From positions 2,872,001-2,936,000 of the forward strand of contig JAWQUS010000003.1 in NCBI GenBank assembly GCA_036365455.1: DNA of 64,000 nucleotides, read 5' to 3'. Made by a program: the position numbers and the translations under genes. This document shows positions 1 to 10,172 of this stretch, piece by piece. The notes below the pieces were generated by a model. That model saw only the letters and a list, made by a program, of their open reading frames with translations. It was not told the DNA's origin and made no database searches. The DNA comes from Macrosoma leucophasiata (lineage: Eukaryota; Arthropoda; Insecta; Lepidoptera; Hedylidae). The stretch's first letter is position 1, and each line of letters opens with the position of its first letter.

Positions 1-121
1 TGGATTTCGATGCATGAGTGCATTAAAGTTTGACATGTGTATTTGATTAACTCGTAGGTATATTTACGTGATTGAGAAGTTGATTTGAATAAGTGTCCTA
101 ATAATATTAAGCCCAACATTG

Positions 122-345
122 ACCTCATCACTCCAGCTGAAAGAAGTCCACTGCTGGAAACAGCTTTCCCCAAAAATGTCCACAAAAGTGTTGTGCGTCA
201 CTAGAGGAGGGTATGATAATCGCCACGCTTGGCAGGCGGATTGGCGATCGCAGTGGCGGTAGTTTTATCGCAGGACGATGCTGCCCATGCCGCGTTGTTA
301 TTTTTATAACCGCCCCATTAGAATGGATTGACTGCCATTGTTCGG
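122..345 (-). repeat. Rep-H copy
   Basis: Plus view: AAGTCCACTGCTGGAAACAG (tail), AATCGCCACGCTTGGCAGGC, ATCGCAGTGGCGGTAG, GACTGCCATTGTTCGGTCAA. Confidence 0.7.
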
Positions 346-394
346 TCAAAGACTGACCTACCTTGATCAATGTGTGCGATGAAAAGAGCGATGA

Positions 395-480
395 ACGTAG
401 CAGAAACACGAGAGGTATATAAGAAACGTTATATATGGCGCTCCAAGCTTTCTGCCTACCCTATAAAGGACTTGTCATGA
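395..480 (+). pseudogene. Old RTE-1-related C-terminal remnant
   Basis: One open stretch reads approximately MNVAETREVYKKRYIWRSKL then SAYPIKDLS and a stop. It parallels MKVDEAREVCQNRDVWRSTL...PVRDLA of the 38.4-kb copy but is clearly more diverged. The nucleotide tail CTGCCTACCCTATAAAGG matches the RTE-1 3' stem region. Confidence 0.65.
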
Positions 481-498
481 ACACAATTTTTAGGGTTC

Positions 499-752
499 GA
501 TTCCCGGGTAGGGTGTTATCAGAGATAATGGTGTAAAGTCCTTTATCTCTGGTTCTATTGGGATTTTTCCATTTTCTGGGAATTTCCCAGTACTTACCTC
601 GAAGTTTGGTAATGTGCCCGGAGATGTCAACAGGCTCACCACCTGTTACATGGGCCAAAACATAACAATGTATATACATGCCCAAAACATGTATGATTGA
701 AAAAAATAACGTAACTTCACGTCTGTAAGCCCCGAAGGGGTAGGCAGAGGTA
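499..752. mobile_element. SINE-B pieces in opposite orientation
   Basis: 499-665 runs plus, from the B-box GTTCGATTCCCGGGTAGGG through ATTGGGATTTTTCCATTTTC to GGGCCAAAAC. 707-752 is a minus-oriented 3' end (CGTAACTTCACGTCTGTAAG). The junction holds a duplicated ACATGCCCAAAACATGT. Confidence 0.68.
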
Positions 753-1027
753 AATTTAATTTAATTTATTTATTTAATTCAGATATTTAAATCCATACAG
801 AACAATAATAATTAAGGTACACAATAACAAAAATATACAATATTCAATTGAGAACCTCCTTTTTGAAGTCGGTCGGTTGAAGAAAAGTCGGTTTATAAAA
901 ATACATTTAAAATTTCACAATGTCAAATTACTAAAATCAAAGGAATAAAAAATTACATAGGAATACAAATTTAAAAATGTCAAGTATGAAATATTGCAAA
1001 ATGTAAGAAAATTAAAATATTAAATGC

Positions 1028-1130
1028 AAGCATTCAAGCATACATGCAAACACCCACGATTCGCCGGTTACGTTTTGGCCCATGTAACAGGAATGTATGC
1101 TTGAATGCATGCATTTACCTCTGCCTACCG
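1028..1130. repeat. SINE-B 3' segments forming an inverted pair
   Basis: CATTCAAGCATACATGCAAA (minus-oriented SINE-B) is followed after GGCCCATGTAACAGG by ATGTATGCTTGAATGCATGC (plus-oriented), a snap-back arrangement. Confidence 0.65.
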
Positions 1131-1223
1131 AAGTTACAATTTTTACGATCTTACTTAGAACGTGAGATAAATCCGTAACATACCTCAATGAATGTAGGTA
1201 GCAAAAACCTACTACTTTTTTAT

Positions 1224-1452
1224 TTTACACATAAAAAGAACGCTGGAAGAAAGTAGAAGGGATGTGTTCGCGCATCGGTACACTCGCGCACGAAAGTACT
1301 AGCCCTATTGGTTTATTTTTGATCTAGCTTTCGCTTGCGGTTTCGTGTATTGGTAGGCAGATTGAAAACTATATTACATAGAATAACATAAAATGAAATA
1401 AAACACATGACGCGCAGCTTGACCGCCAGCGTTCTTTTTACGTGGCGCGACC
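1224..1452. mobile_element. MITE-G, second copy
   Basis: Inverted orientation relative to the 41-kb copy: starts ATAAAAAGAACGCTGG (the outer CGCGCC lost) and ends CCAGCGTTCTTTTTACGTGG then CGCGACC. The internal third differs (TATTACATAGAATAACATAA replaces the unit's GATTTATCGATC part). Confidence 0.72.
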
Positions 1453-2123
1453 TATATATAAACTTCTCGTAGCACAGTGTCGGTTTGACCGGGTACAATG
1501 AAAATTTGTGTGTGTCATTTCATTTGGTAGGTATGAGAATCGGTTGTAGAATATTATTTTTACCCCAAAATGGTAAGATTTGCCCACCACAAATGTTTGT
1601 ATCCTAATTTTTTGACAGATTTTTTTATTTTTTAAGATATGACATTAAAAATACGTATAACTCTTAATTTTCATAATTCTACCTCTAACCTCAATATCTC
1701 AATAGCGGTATTAGTATCTCCACTTTAAATCTATTAGGCGATACGAACGTCGGGACAGCTAGTCTAATATATAAATTTAAGTCAGCGTTGTCATGTTGTC
1801 TTTTGTCGTAATGATAAACAATTTTAGACCTGTTCCAATACATCGTCATCACATTAAAATCTCAAAACAACACATAACATTTCTAACTTCTTATTCTCAA
1901 TGCACATTTCTCATAGAAAGCAACATAATCACAATGTAGTTCCACACGTATAACAAAACAAAGTATCGAGCGCGGAGCAGCTCCAGCTGATCATGTTTTA
2001 ATGTCTCCCGCGGGACTGGCGAACCCGACGTCGTTCAATACTAACCTCCTATTTTTCAAGGGTTTCAAGGGATTATATTGAACGGATAAAGATTTTTCTC
2101 CACCTTTTAGACTTGATACATAA
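1453..2123. other. No recognised feature
   Basis: AT-rich non-coding sequence between MITE-G and mariner; no frame, repeat match or tRNA-like box seen. Confidence 0.5.
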
Positions 2124-2304
2124 TAGGTTGGGGAAAAAGTCTTTTCGCATTATAGTATGTATGAACTTGTAATAAAATCTCTTTGGCTGTAGTATTTGTA
2201 TCTGGCTGATTTTGGTATCATTGAAAGTTAAAATTTTAAAGAACATAATTCCCAATTCAAATTAAGCAAATGTGTGATTTTCATTTGTTTTTCGTACTGT
2301 CAAG

Positions 2305-2868
2305 ATGAGTGAATCTAATGAAGAAATTCGATACATTTTAAAATTTTACTACAAAAATGGCGATGTTTATGGACCTAGTGCAGTGTCTGTGAGAGTAGCA
2401 CAAATTTGGTTTAAGCGTTTTCAATCCGGAAATTTTGATGTCAAAGATGCACCTCGCTCTGGTCGCCCTATTACGGATAAAATGGATGCCATTTTTGAAA
2501 AAGTGGAGCAAGATCGACATATCAGTAGTTACGACGTAGCTGAAGAACTGAGAATTGATCACAAAACAGTTTTGGCGCATTTGAAAAAGCTGGGTACAAA
2601 AAAAAGCTCGATATTTGGGTACCTCACGAGCTCACTGAAAGAAACCTAATGAACCGTGTACTCATTTGTGATTCTTTATTACGACGTAATGAAACCGAAT
2701 CATTTTTGAAGAAGCTGATAACTGGTGATGAAAAGTGGATCACGTACGACAAGAACGTGCGAAAAAGGTCGTGGTCAAAGGCCGGCCAGGCTTCACAGAC
2801 TGTGCCGAAACCCGGGTTAACTCGCAATAAGGTGATGTTACACCTGTTTCAATAATAAAGTATTTTTA

Positions 2869-2912
<44 letters not shown>

Positions 2913-3373
2913 TGTTGTGTGTGTGGTGGGATTGGAAGGGCATTATTCATTATGAGCTATAACCACCAGGCAGGACTATCGATTCTGAACTCTACTGCGA
3001 ACAACTGATGAGATTAAAGCAAGAAGTTGAGAGAAAGCGGCCGGAATTGATCGACAGAAGGGGTGTGGTGTTTCATCATGATAACGCTAGACCTCACACA
3101 TCTATAGCCACTCAGCAAAAAATAAGAGAGTTTGGCTGGGAGGTGTTAATGCATCCGCCGTATAGTCCTGACCTTGCACCTTCAGATTTCCACCTGTTTC
3201 GGTCTCTTCAGAATTCTTTATGCAATGTTAGGTTAACATCACGAGCGGACTGCCAAATCCACTTGTCGCGGTATTTTGATGAGAAGTCCCAAAATTTTTA
3301 TAACAATGGGATCATATCCCTACCTACAAGATGGCAAAAGGTTATCAAACAAAATGGTACATACATACTTTAG
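2305..3373 (+). pseudogene. mariner transposase, broken
   Basis: Three frames cover the protein. The N-terminal helix-turn-helix part begins MSESNEEIRYILKFYYKNGD and lacks about 20 residues (ENETQAAKKICVVYG) still present in the 20.4-kb copy. The middle holds the first catalytic aspartate in LITGDEKWITYD. The C-terminal part (3008-3373) holds FHHDNARPHTS and, 34 residues on, HPPYSPDLAPSDFHLF, giving the DD34D triad of mariner. Defects: the N-terminal deletion, a frameshift at about 2640, and the poly(A) insertion that interrupts the segment leading to VWWDWKGIIHYE. It cannot make an active transposase. Confidence 0.9.
2840..2910 (+). mobile_element. Retroposed mRNA 3' end (AATAAA and 40-nt poly(A)) inside mariner
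   Basis: About 31 bp ending in ATAAAG...TTTTTAATAAA, followed by a pure 40-A run (2871-2910), bracketed by GATGTT at 2834-2839 and 2911-2916. The mariner frame is continuous if this insert is left out. The source RNA cannot be named from 31 bp. Confidence 0.75.
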
Positions 3374-3530
3374 TTAAATTTCAATAAACTATATTAAAAA
3401 ATGTTTTGAATTATCTTAAAAAATGCGAAGAAACTTTTTCCCCAACCTCTTATATAAGGATAGAATTGTAATTGATAGCATTATTATGAAGTAAAAATTG
3501 GTTTGCAAGTGTGTTTTTATTGATGTGATG

Positions 3531-3886
3531 TTGGCAAACAAGCATGCAGTTCATATTGATGGTAAGTGGCTACGGAAATTAATACTAAAAATGCAGATAT
3601 GTCACTGATTTTACAAACCGGGCCGTAACGCGATATAGATATTGGGTAAAGCGGATCCGGTTCGTAAAATCAGTGAAATGAGTGTTAAACGTGTTTAAAA
3701 GTTATGAAATGCAGATACTTCGCCAACCGTGAGACTAAAGTTGTTACGTCTCTGTGTTACTACGAGACCATACATTACCAATTTACCGGAACACGATTAT
3801 GCAGAACATTACCATTTGGCGATAGATAGATTAGGTAATGTGGTGGTGCGTACATCCTCGATACTGGTAGTCTACCACCAGTAGAT
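3531..3886 (-). repeat. Rep-C, degraded copy
   Basis: Plus view: TTGGCAAACAAGCATGCAGT ... ACTAAAGTTGTTACGTCTCT ... TACCGGAACACGATTATGCA ... CTACCACCAGTAGATTT. An unrelated insert (about 3580-3705) splits it. Confidence 0.68.
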
Positions 3887-4213
3887 TTAATTTTGATTGG
3901 CTTACTTGACTTGTCTTAGAAATAGCACACTATTTCTCCCAGGTGAAGGTCCCAGAACGCGTCCACAATACCCCGCCATCGCAATCTGTCCTGTAAATTT
4001 TGATTACTCAATATTATATTTATTACGAAAAAATAAAATTCCATCTTTTTTCCAAGTTAAATCCGCTTACTTAAAAAGCGTAAAAAAATAAAGAAGTAAC
4101 ATGAAACACAACAAAATGAAAGGGCGAAATTATGTTATTATTTATTTACTAGTAGCAGAGTTCTACGTTGTTTAATTATTTTAATTTAGGCGCAAAAATA
4201 ACGGTATATTATG

Positions 4214-4819
4214 ATATGCTCCTAGGTTTTCGCGAGGTACACTCATTGAAATAAAACTATTTTTACGGATTTATCTCGCGTATATTAAACTAAAATGATT
4301 TTTAAAATCAACCCGACGTTTCGGTCGCTTTTCAGCTTCTGTGGTCCCGGGCAGACTGAGGTGACATTTGTCTGACAGAAGTTTGAAAAAATTATATGTA
4401 GCTACCTCCATCGATTTCGTAAACGCCTTGCGTAGCGTTCAGGATCAACACAATAATTACTTATGGTATCTTGAGGTCTTGCAGACTGCTGCGGCTGGGA
4501 TTTAATCTTGCTAAGTATGGGATCCCATGATGTTGATAATCGCCATCCATCTTCTCTATTGAAATTTGGGTGTTTTTTAATTTCAATAGCCTCGCGTACC
4601 ATCGTGGAATGGGTTTGTGTTCTCTAGCGAGTATTTGAATTTTATCAAACCGGATGTAATGGTTCGGCTTATCCGCTATGTGTTCACAGACTGCAGACCT
4701 CCCTGTTCTTCGGTTTTTGACATCAGCAATGTGCTCTTTAACGCGGGTGGATACAGCTCTCTTCGTTTGACCAATATATGAGAGTCCACATGAGAGTCGT
4801 GGACTCTCATATATTGGTC
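4214..4819 (-). mobile_element. Penelope-like element (PLE) 3' fragment with terminal foldback
   Basis: A 606-bp insertion between 17-bp near-identical direct repeats AATAAC(G/A)GTATATTATG (4197-4213, 4820-4836). The 3' UTR region on the plus strand includes CCTAGGTTTTCGCGAGG and CAACCCGACGTTTCGGTCGC. At the truncated 5' end, 21 bp (4769-4789) recur inverted at 4799-4819 around a 9-nt spacer. PLE copies are known for inverted fragments of themselves at their ends. Confidence 0.87.
4402..4802 (-). pseudogene. PLE GIY-YIG endonuclease domain, frameshifted
   Basis: Minus-strand reading gives CGLSYIGQTKRAVSTRVKEH, then an IADVKNRRTGRSAVCEHIAD block and YIRFDKIQILARE. The frame shifts near 4612-4622 into THSTMVREAIEIKKHPNFNR, then EDGWRLSTSWDPIL, and stops at 4402. 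SYIGQTKR...R..EH and the later E in REAIEI match the GIY-YIG nuclease of Penelope-like elements. The reverse transcriptase is absent. The upstream end is the foldback truncation. Confidence 0.85.
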
Positions 4820-4922
4820 AATAACAGTATATTATGTTAATTAATGTCGACAATTATGTACGTAGATGTTTCCAAATAAGGTATTATCATACGTATCTAA
4901 CTCAGGTTAACACATCCATATT

Positions 4923-5010
4923 ATAACTAGCTTTTGCCCGCAATTTCGTCCGCGTGTTCTTAAAAACCCCCTAAGGAACCTCTGAAGAGATTATCACTAC
5001 CATTACATTA
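4923..5010 (+). repeat. TTGCCCGCG-type interspersed repeat end
   Basis: AACTAGCTTTTGCCCGCAAT, TTCGTCCGCG, then CCCCCTAAGGAACCTCTGAA. A ubiquitous lepidopteran repeat start; I do not assign a class. Confidence 0.6.
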
Positions 5011-5519
5011 AAAAAATGTCACTCAAATTATTATTTTTTAAAATAAAAACAAAGTTTAGAGAATAGACAAGTTACGCCATGGTGTAATAGACAGCCACGC
5101 CGGCCAGCAATCATGCTCTACGCGTAACTCCATTAGTTATTCGCTGACCCGTCTCTCGTCGATTACCTTATTTTATCGCTTTGATCATTTTAGGATTGCT
5201 ATTTTCGCACTGACCTTTACCTCCCTTGTTCAATTTCACGGTGTACCTATGTTACGCATCGGTGTATTGCGCGCCCTACTAGGATGGAGGTTGGATTAGG
5301 TGGATCTAAAATGTATAATAATAATAGGACCCACGGTCCAAATAACTTCGGCTTAAGTTCGGAAGGATCTTTCGATTGAAATAGAGGTCGGTAGACGGTT
5401 TGGTATGCTTTATTTTTTTTATTATTGTAGGATCGGAACGTGACGACCCCAACGCCCGCTATTAGAGTAGAATTCAGAAGGAGTGGCGGTCAAAGTATTT
5501 TAATAGGTAGTAAATGCAA

Positions 5520-5640
5520 TAACGCGGAATGAAATTACCGCCACTGCGTTCGCCAACCCAAGCGTGAAGATTATGTCAATTTCTCCACTAATGACACACA
5601 CAACACTGTCGTTGGCATCTTTGGAGAAGCCATTTTTTTT
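5520..5640 (+). repeat. Rep-H fragment
   Basis: AATAACGCGGAATGAAATTA, CCAACCCAAGCGTGAAGATT, ATGACACACACAACACTGTC. Confidence 0.6.
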
Positions 5641-5689
5641 TGACTAGCAGAGAATGTCTTTCTTCTGAAGTGTGATGATAATGAATTGA

Positions 5690-5900
5690 TCACATAAGAC
5701 TTATTGCTATATTTCACCGGGACACCATCGCAGCGCAACCTGTCGCCGCTACCAACAAAATGTGTACAGCTCTATAGAGAGTTACTCATCTGGTGTCCGT
5801 TTGGTTGCGCAACCAATTTGGCGGCGCGACCAGCTCGGATGGTGGCACAGAATGATACTGGTCGTGCCACCACGCTGGTCGCGCAACCACAAAATAGAAT
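5690..5900. repeat. Relative of the GGACCACATTTCACCGG element
   Basis: Has ATATTTCACCGGGACACCAT near its left side and several short inverted words (GGTTGCGC/GCGCAACC, GGTCGTGCCACCACG) like those of its neighbour 5938-6116. No right terminus. The open frame here is composition-driven. Confidence 0.4.
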
Positions 5901-5937
5901 AGCTCTGTATGTTTTAATTTTATTTTTTTTTATTTAA

Positions 5938-6116
5938 GGACCACATTTCACCGGAAAACCATGGTGTCTCACTCAGCCGCCAGTTACGTCTATTTTGGTA
6001 CTGACGCTGTGGTGTGGCGACTCTGATGTATGTATGGTGACTAGTTTGGTAGCTTACAGACACCACGGTGGTACGACTGGTTGCGCCACCGTGGTATTCC
6101 GGTGAAATGTGGTCCT
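5938..6116. mobile_element. TIR element (GGACCACATTTCACCGGAA), TTAA-flanked
   Basis: Perfect 19-bp inverted termini GGACCACATTTCACCGGAA, with TTAA at 5934-5937 and T-TTAA at 6116-6120. A TTAA target would suggest piggyBac-type mobilisation, but the extra T leaves that open. Interior has repeated GGTGGC/GCCACC words. Confidence 0.7.
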
Positions 6117-6418
6117 TTAATCAGAAAAAATAAAAATATGACATAAAAATCATTTACTAATATTACTATCCAATAAATCGCGAAAGACCAATTGAAAACG
6201 CAATGACCTGACTCAAATATACATTCATCTGCCCCTACCGACTAATGAACGTTTCAGTGCAATACGAACAAAAGCACGGTCAGTGGTCATTTCCATAGCG
6301 GTATAAATTGATATATTTTAATTAACCCAGCTTATAGGCGGCGACTTAGTTCGGCTCTAGCTAGACTTAGGGTTTCGTCATACAGCCAGCGGGGCGGGGA
6401 GTAAACGCGATTTTACCA

Positions 6419-6810
6419 TTTTTTTTTTTTTTATGTCTGAAGATTGACAGACAAGCAAACGGGCCACCTGATGGAAAGTGGTCACCGTCGCCTATGAACA
6501 TTTGCAACACCAGGGGAGTTGCCAACGCGCTGCCAGCCCGGAAGGACTCTTTTGACGCCATTTTTGAAGAACCCCATATTGTAGCACCGAGGGAACACCT
6601 CAGAGGGAAGTTCGTTCCACAATTTACACGTTCTGGGCAGAAACGAACGAGAAAACCGCACCGTTGAGCACTGCCAGGTGCCCAGTCGGTGAGGGTGAAA
6701 CTTCTCTCTTCGGCGGGTAGTACGGTGTAGAAAAAGAGACGGTGGCACCATGTCGAACAGTTCGACAGAGCACTCACCATTGTAGAGACGGTATAACACG
6801 CACAGACTAC
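6419..6810 (-). mobile_element. LINE-J 3' end (CR1/Jockey-superclade non-LTR retrotransposon)
   Basis: Minus orientation, ending at a T-run on the plus strand (poly-A tail). The 3' UTR holds GGCCACCTGATGGAAAGTGG (plus strand) and GACATAAAAA (minus strand). It belongs to a family with four copies in this window. Confidence 0.82.
6482..6799 (-). pseudogene. LINE-J ORF2 C-terminus
   Basis: 105-codon open segment containing REKFHPHRLGTWQCSTVRFS, then FLPRTCKLWNELPSEVFP, then MGFFKNGVKRVL. A block F(L/F)PRTxxLWNxLPxxVF near the C-terminus of ORF2 is characteristic of CR1/Jockey-like LINEs. The protein ends RRR close to the 3' UTR. No reverse-transcriptase motifs remain. Confidence 0.78.
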
Positions 6811-6859
6811 CAATATCTCTGCGCAGGCTCAGATGTTCTATTATTTAACCGAATAATCG

Positions 6860-6935
6860 ACGTCATACCATTCCGATTGGGCGGTAGTAAAATGCAATAA
6901 CGTGGAATGGACAGCAGTAAGTATCCCTCGAGAAA
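6860..6935 (+). repeat. Rep-H fragment beside LINE-J
   Basis: CCATTCCGATTGGGCGGTAG then AATGCAATAACGTGGAATGG. Confidence 0.58.
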
Positions 6936-6999
6936 ACTACATTCTGTGTCTATAGGTTGCAGTATTTACTTACCATCAATGTTATGTTCTTCTTTATCA

Positions 7000-7588
7000 T
7001 TATTTCTTTCTTTCTTTCTATGTGAATACCTAGACAGAAAGAAATAACGTTTATGTGTATATCTAAGTTCTACAACATTGAACATATTCTTTTAATTCAT
7101 AGCAATAATATAATTTAGGAGATTGTTATAAATTGGTCCTAGGTCAACTCAGTATTTTGCTGATGGTAAAACAATAAGCGCTGGTCTTCAGCTAGAACGA
7201 TTTTATTTTTGTTTAATATGTTTTTTTGCCAAATTTACATAAAATAACTGTCTTCCATATTATATTGATAGCGAGCTAACGTCTCGCCCCGTTCGCTGTG
7301 TGGCAGCGGCTTTAACTGACCACACCCTGAGCGTGTTCGGGTGTAGTATGGAAATAAAGCGGTCTGCTGAATTCATGTATGTGAAATCTGTTTTCAATGT
7401 TACATGAAGAACACTAGAGAGATCTTGTATCACTGAGTGGTGATGTAGGATTGGGGAGGATATTCCGGTTGTTTGTATTTGTATAAAGAATAACGACAGA
7501 CTTCCTTATCTATATGGTAGTGTTCAATGGTATTCCGATCATAAAGCCAAGTCATCTAGCTGGCTATTGGCCACATTGTCTATTCTAC
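7000..7588. other. No gene; (TTTC)n tract and unassigned sequence
   Basis: ATTTCTTTCTTTCTTTC at 7001-7018 faces GACAGAAAGAAATAA at 7033-7047. The rest is unassigned, including a short GC-richer patch (TGTGTGGCAGCGGCTTTAAC). Confidence 0.5.
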
Positions 7589-7795
7589 TTGCCGCTAAAT
7601 GACAGAATTCAGCGCTACCGTGTTCCGGTCAGGTGTTAATGTACGCCCCTGTTAAACCTGGCCCAGTGGTATAACACCTTAGGTCTCAGGAGTGGTAACG
7701 CATCTGCATTTTGACCTTGGTCTTTGTGTCGGTGTCTATAGGATGCAGTCATCGCTAATCATCAATGTGAACTGCATGCTTGTTTTCCTCTGACT
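7589..7795 (+). repeat. Rep-C copy, head-to-head partner 1
   Basis: TTGCCGCTAAATGACAGAAT to AACTGCATGCTTGTTTTCC; the 5' 70 bp are missing. Immediately followed by an oppositely oriented copy. Confidence 0.78.
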
Positions 7796-7956
7796 AAGGT
7801 TGTTGTTGTGCCTCTGTGCCGGAAATTACAGGGCCGTACATTACCACCTGACCGGAACACGATAGTGCTGAACACTACCATTTAGCGGCAAGTATATTAG
7901 GTAATGCGGTGGTGCCTACGCCCGCGAGCTCCGTCACTGGAGCTCGACCACCAGTA
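7796..7956 (-). repeat. Rep-C copy, partner 2 (5' half only)
   Basis: GTGCCTCTGTGCCGGAAATT to GGAGCTCGACCACCAGTA. The 3' half is absent, so the pair joins tail-to-middle. Confidence 0.78.
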
Positions 7957-8565
7957 ATGTGAACTTTATGCTAGTTTTTTAAAATCATGTCGTAAATAAG
8001 TAAACTGCCTGTTAGGCACTTTCACGAAGAAAACCCAATTGAATGCACATCGCAAACCTCTTCGTAGGAGCATCGTACGGGCACTCATATTAGGGTACGC
8101 GCCGATAGAGATTCCCGTGCGAGCACGAACGTGACCGCGCGCGACTGTCGCGAGTGCCTCTCGACAGGTGTTGTTATTTGTTTGTCGGCTCTTCAACTGC
8201 GCTGTGATGTTCTGAAACACTGTTATTGTACTGTTTAATTATCGTGGTTTTGAAGTTGAATAAATGTTTATTATTTAATCGTTAGTTTTTTAAGGTTACA
8301 TGATTGCTTGAAGAACATAAAAAAATCCAAAAATATAACGAAAAAAAAAGTATGATATATGTAGTTCAGATAAAACTCTCATCTGTAGTCCTATCAAATT
8401 AATTTGTTATACATAGGTATAATAAAATAGTTACAAATCAATTAATGCCGTCACAGTTATTCATTGTTACACAGTTTTAATCGGGATATAGGGGGAAAAA
8501 ATTATCGATTTGTGAAACATAGAGTATTTATCTAGACTATCTAGAGATTGCAGGTTAAATACATA

Positions 8566-8817
8566 CAGTGATCAACAATAAATATTGCACATCGAGCCTA
8601 GGAAGGAGACTTCGGCTTATTTCGGGTCTGTAGATCGTTATTTCTTTCGCACCGTACCTATTTGAGGTATGTCGACCATATTGCTCAAGTTTTGACCAAT
8701 ACCGGATTGTCAGTGCTTACGTAGGCAGTGTGCAACAGAGATAACGCTCTATGAAGTCGAAACGAGCCGATCGTCTCTTTCACAGCCTCGATGTGCAATA
8801 TTAATTGTTGAGTACTG
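8566..8817. mobile_element. MITE-T, full copy (TA-flanked)
   Basis: Inverted termini CAGTGATCAACAATAAATAT and CAGTACTCAACAATTAATAT, continuing into TTGCACATCGAGxCT on both sides, with TA immediately outside each end (8564-8565, 8818-8819). The TA target suggests mobilisation by a Tc1/mariner-type transposase. 252 bp, non-coding. Confidence 0.8.
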
Positions 8818-9242
8818 TAGTTTAATAATTTAAATTCTATTTATAGATTAGACAATGCTTAACTATGACATCGAGCTCTATCTATCGAACACCTAAATCC
8901 ATAACAGCAAACGGTCTATTTGCAGAGACCAATTCTCGCTCCACCCATTAAAACAAGGCATTATTAAACGATACAGTTTCTCTTTATAAAGATTTAACGG
9001 TACACTTTACGTTAAAATTTTATAAGACCACGTAAATACAGTGCTCAGGTGGCGCGGTGCTTACAAGCAAGTTATGGACCGATATATCACAATTAATGGT
9101 AACGTAGGAACAAATTAGTGCGGTGTGCGCTGTACTTTACAAAACGAGAACCACCTATTTTTTATTGAAACTCGCGTTTCGAGATCTGTTTGGGGAGAAA
9201 TTAGTGTTTTTACGAGTAGGAAATTATGATTTTAGGCCATTT

Positions 9243-9525
9243 ATTTTATGTAATGCAAGTGGCAAACAAGCGTGCAGTTCAAATTGATGTTAAGTGATGA
9301 CTGCAGCCTATAGATACCCACTCAAAGACCAAGATCAAAATGCAGTTGCGTTACCACTCCTGAGGCCTAAGGTGTATTGCCTCTGTGCCGGAAATTACAG
9401 GGCCGTACATTACCACCTGACCGGAACACGATAGTGCTGAACACTACCATTTAGCGGCAAGTATATTATGTAATGCGGTGTTGTCTACGCCCGCGAGCTC
9501 CGTCACTGGAGCTCTACCACCTAAA
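9243..9525 (-). repeat. Rep-C copy
   Basis: ATTTTATGTAATGCAAGTGG to GGAGCTCTACCACC; nearly full length. Confidence 0.85.
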
Positions 9526-9555
9526 AAATGTTCATATGTTGCCACATTTTAGTTA

Positions 9556-9603
9556 CAGTGCTCAACGATAAATATTGCACATCGAGTTTAGGAAGGAGAC
9601 TTC
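9556..9603 (+). mobile_element. MITE-T left-end fragment
   Basis: TACAGTGCTCAACGATAAAT followed by ATTGCACATCGAG and AGGAAGGAGACTTC, then similarity ends. Confidence 0.7.
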
Positions 9604-9754
9604 ATTTTCTACTATTATCTCGATAAATGGTAGTGTTAGCAGTGCCTTATATCGATATATGGATTGAATAGTTTTCGCTCTCAAACCCCCGTTGGAGCTC
9701 AACCGTCTCAAGCATTGCATAATAGATTCCCAGACGAGATATGAATTCAGTTAT

Positions 9755-10172
9755 CATCATCATCATTTCAGCGAAAAGGCGTCCACTACTGAACAAAGGC
9801 CTCCCCCAAAGAATGCCACAACGAACGGACCTAGGCCGCCCTCATCCAGCGATTGCTTGCGACCTTCACCAGGTCGTCGGTCTATCTCGTGGGGGGCCTG
9901 AGTACGCTTCGTCTTCCGGTACGCGGTCGCCGCTCCAGAACTGTTCTGCAAGGCCGTCAGTTCTGCGAGCTATGTGACCTGCCCACTGCCACTTGAGTTT
10001 CGCTATTCGGTGGGCTATGTCGGTTATTTTGGTTCTCATGTGGATCTTCTCATTTCATTCACTTCTCAGAAACTCCGAGCATAGCCCTCTCCATTGCTCT
10101 CTGAGTGACCTTGAGCCTTCTTATGGGGTCCATAGTGAGCGACCACGTTTCGGTATATTCAGTCATAGTGTG
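9755..10172 (-). pseudogene. RTE-2 LINE remnant: C-terminal ORF2 and 3' tail
   Basis: On the minus strand it opens TETWSLTMDPIRRLKVTQRA, continues MERAMLGVS, then breaks into several frames. The downstream parts still resemble RTE C-termini (AHRIAKLKWQWAGHIARRT; then a region before the end). The 3' end reads GGAGGCCTTTGTTCAGTAGT, then GGACGCC and (ATG)n repeats, a very common lepidopteran LINE tail. It is distinct from RTE-1 in tail and sequence. Confidence 0.75.

Larger units (their letters stand above)
2126..3448 (+). mobile_element. mariner DNA transposon (DD34D), defective
   Basis: Left inverted terminus GGTTGGGGAAAAAGTCTTTT next to TA (2124-2125); right terminus, read inward on the minus strand, GGTTGGGGAAAAAGTTTCTT, ending about 3448. 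The right TA appears mutated. Interior: 5' leader, transposase remains, and a foreign poly(A) insert at 2840-2910. Confidence 0.9.

Noticed and set aside
9692..9977. Two plus-strand frames around 9.7-10.0 kb
   Set aside because: They run antisense through the RTE-2 remnant and its (ATG)n tail.
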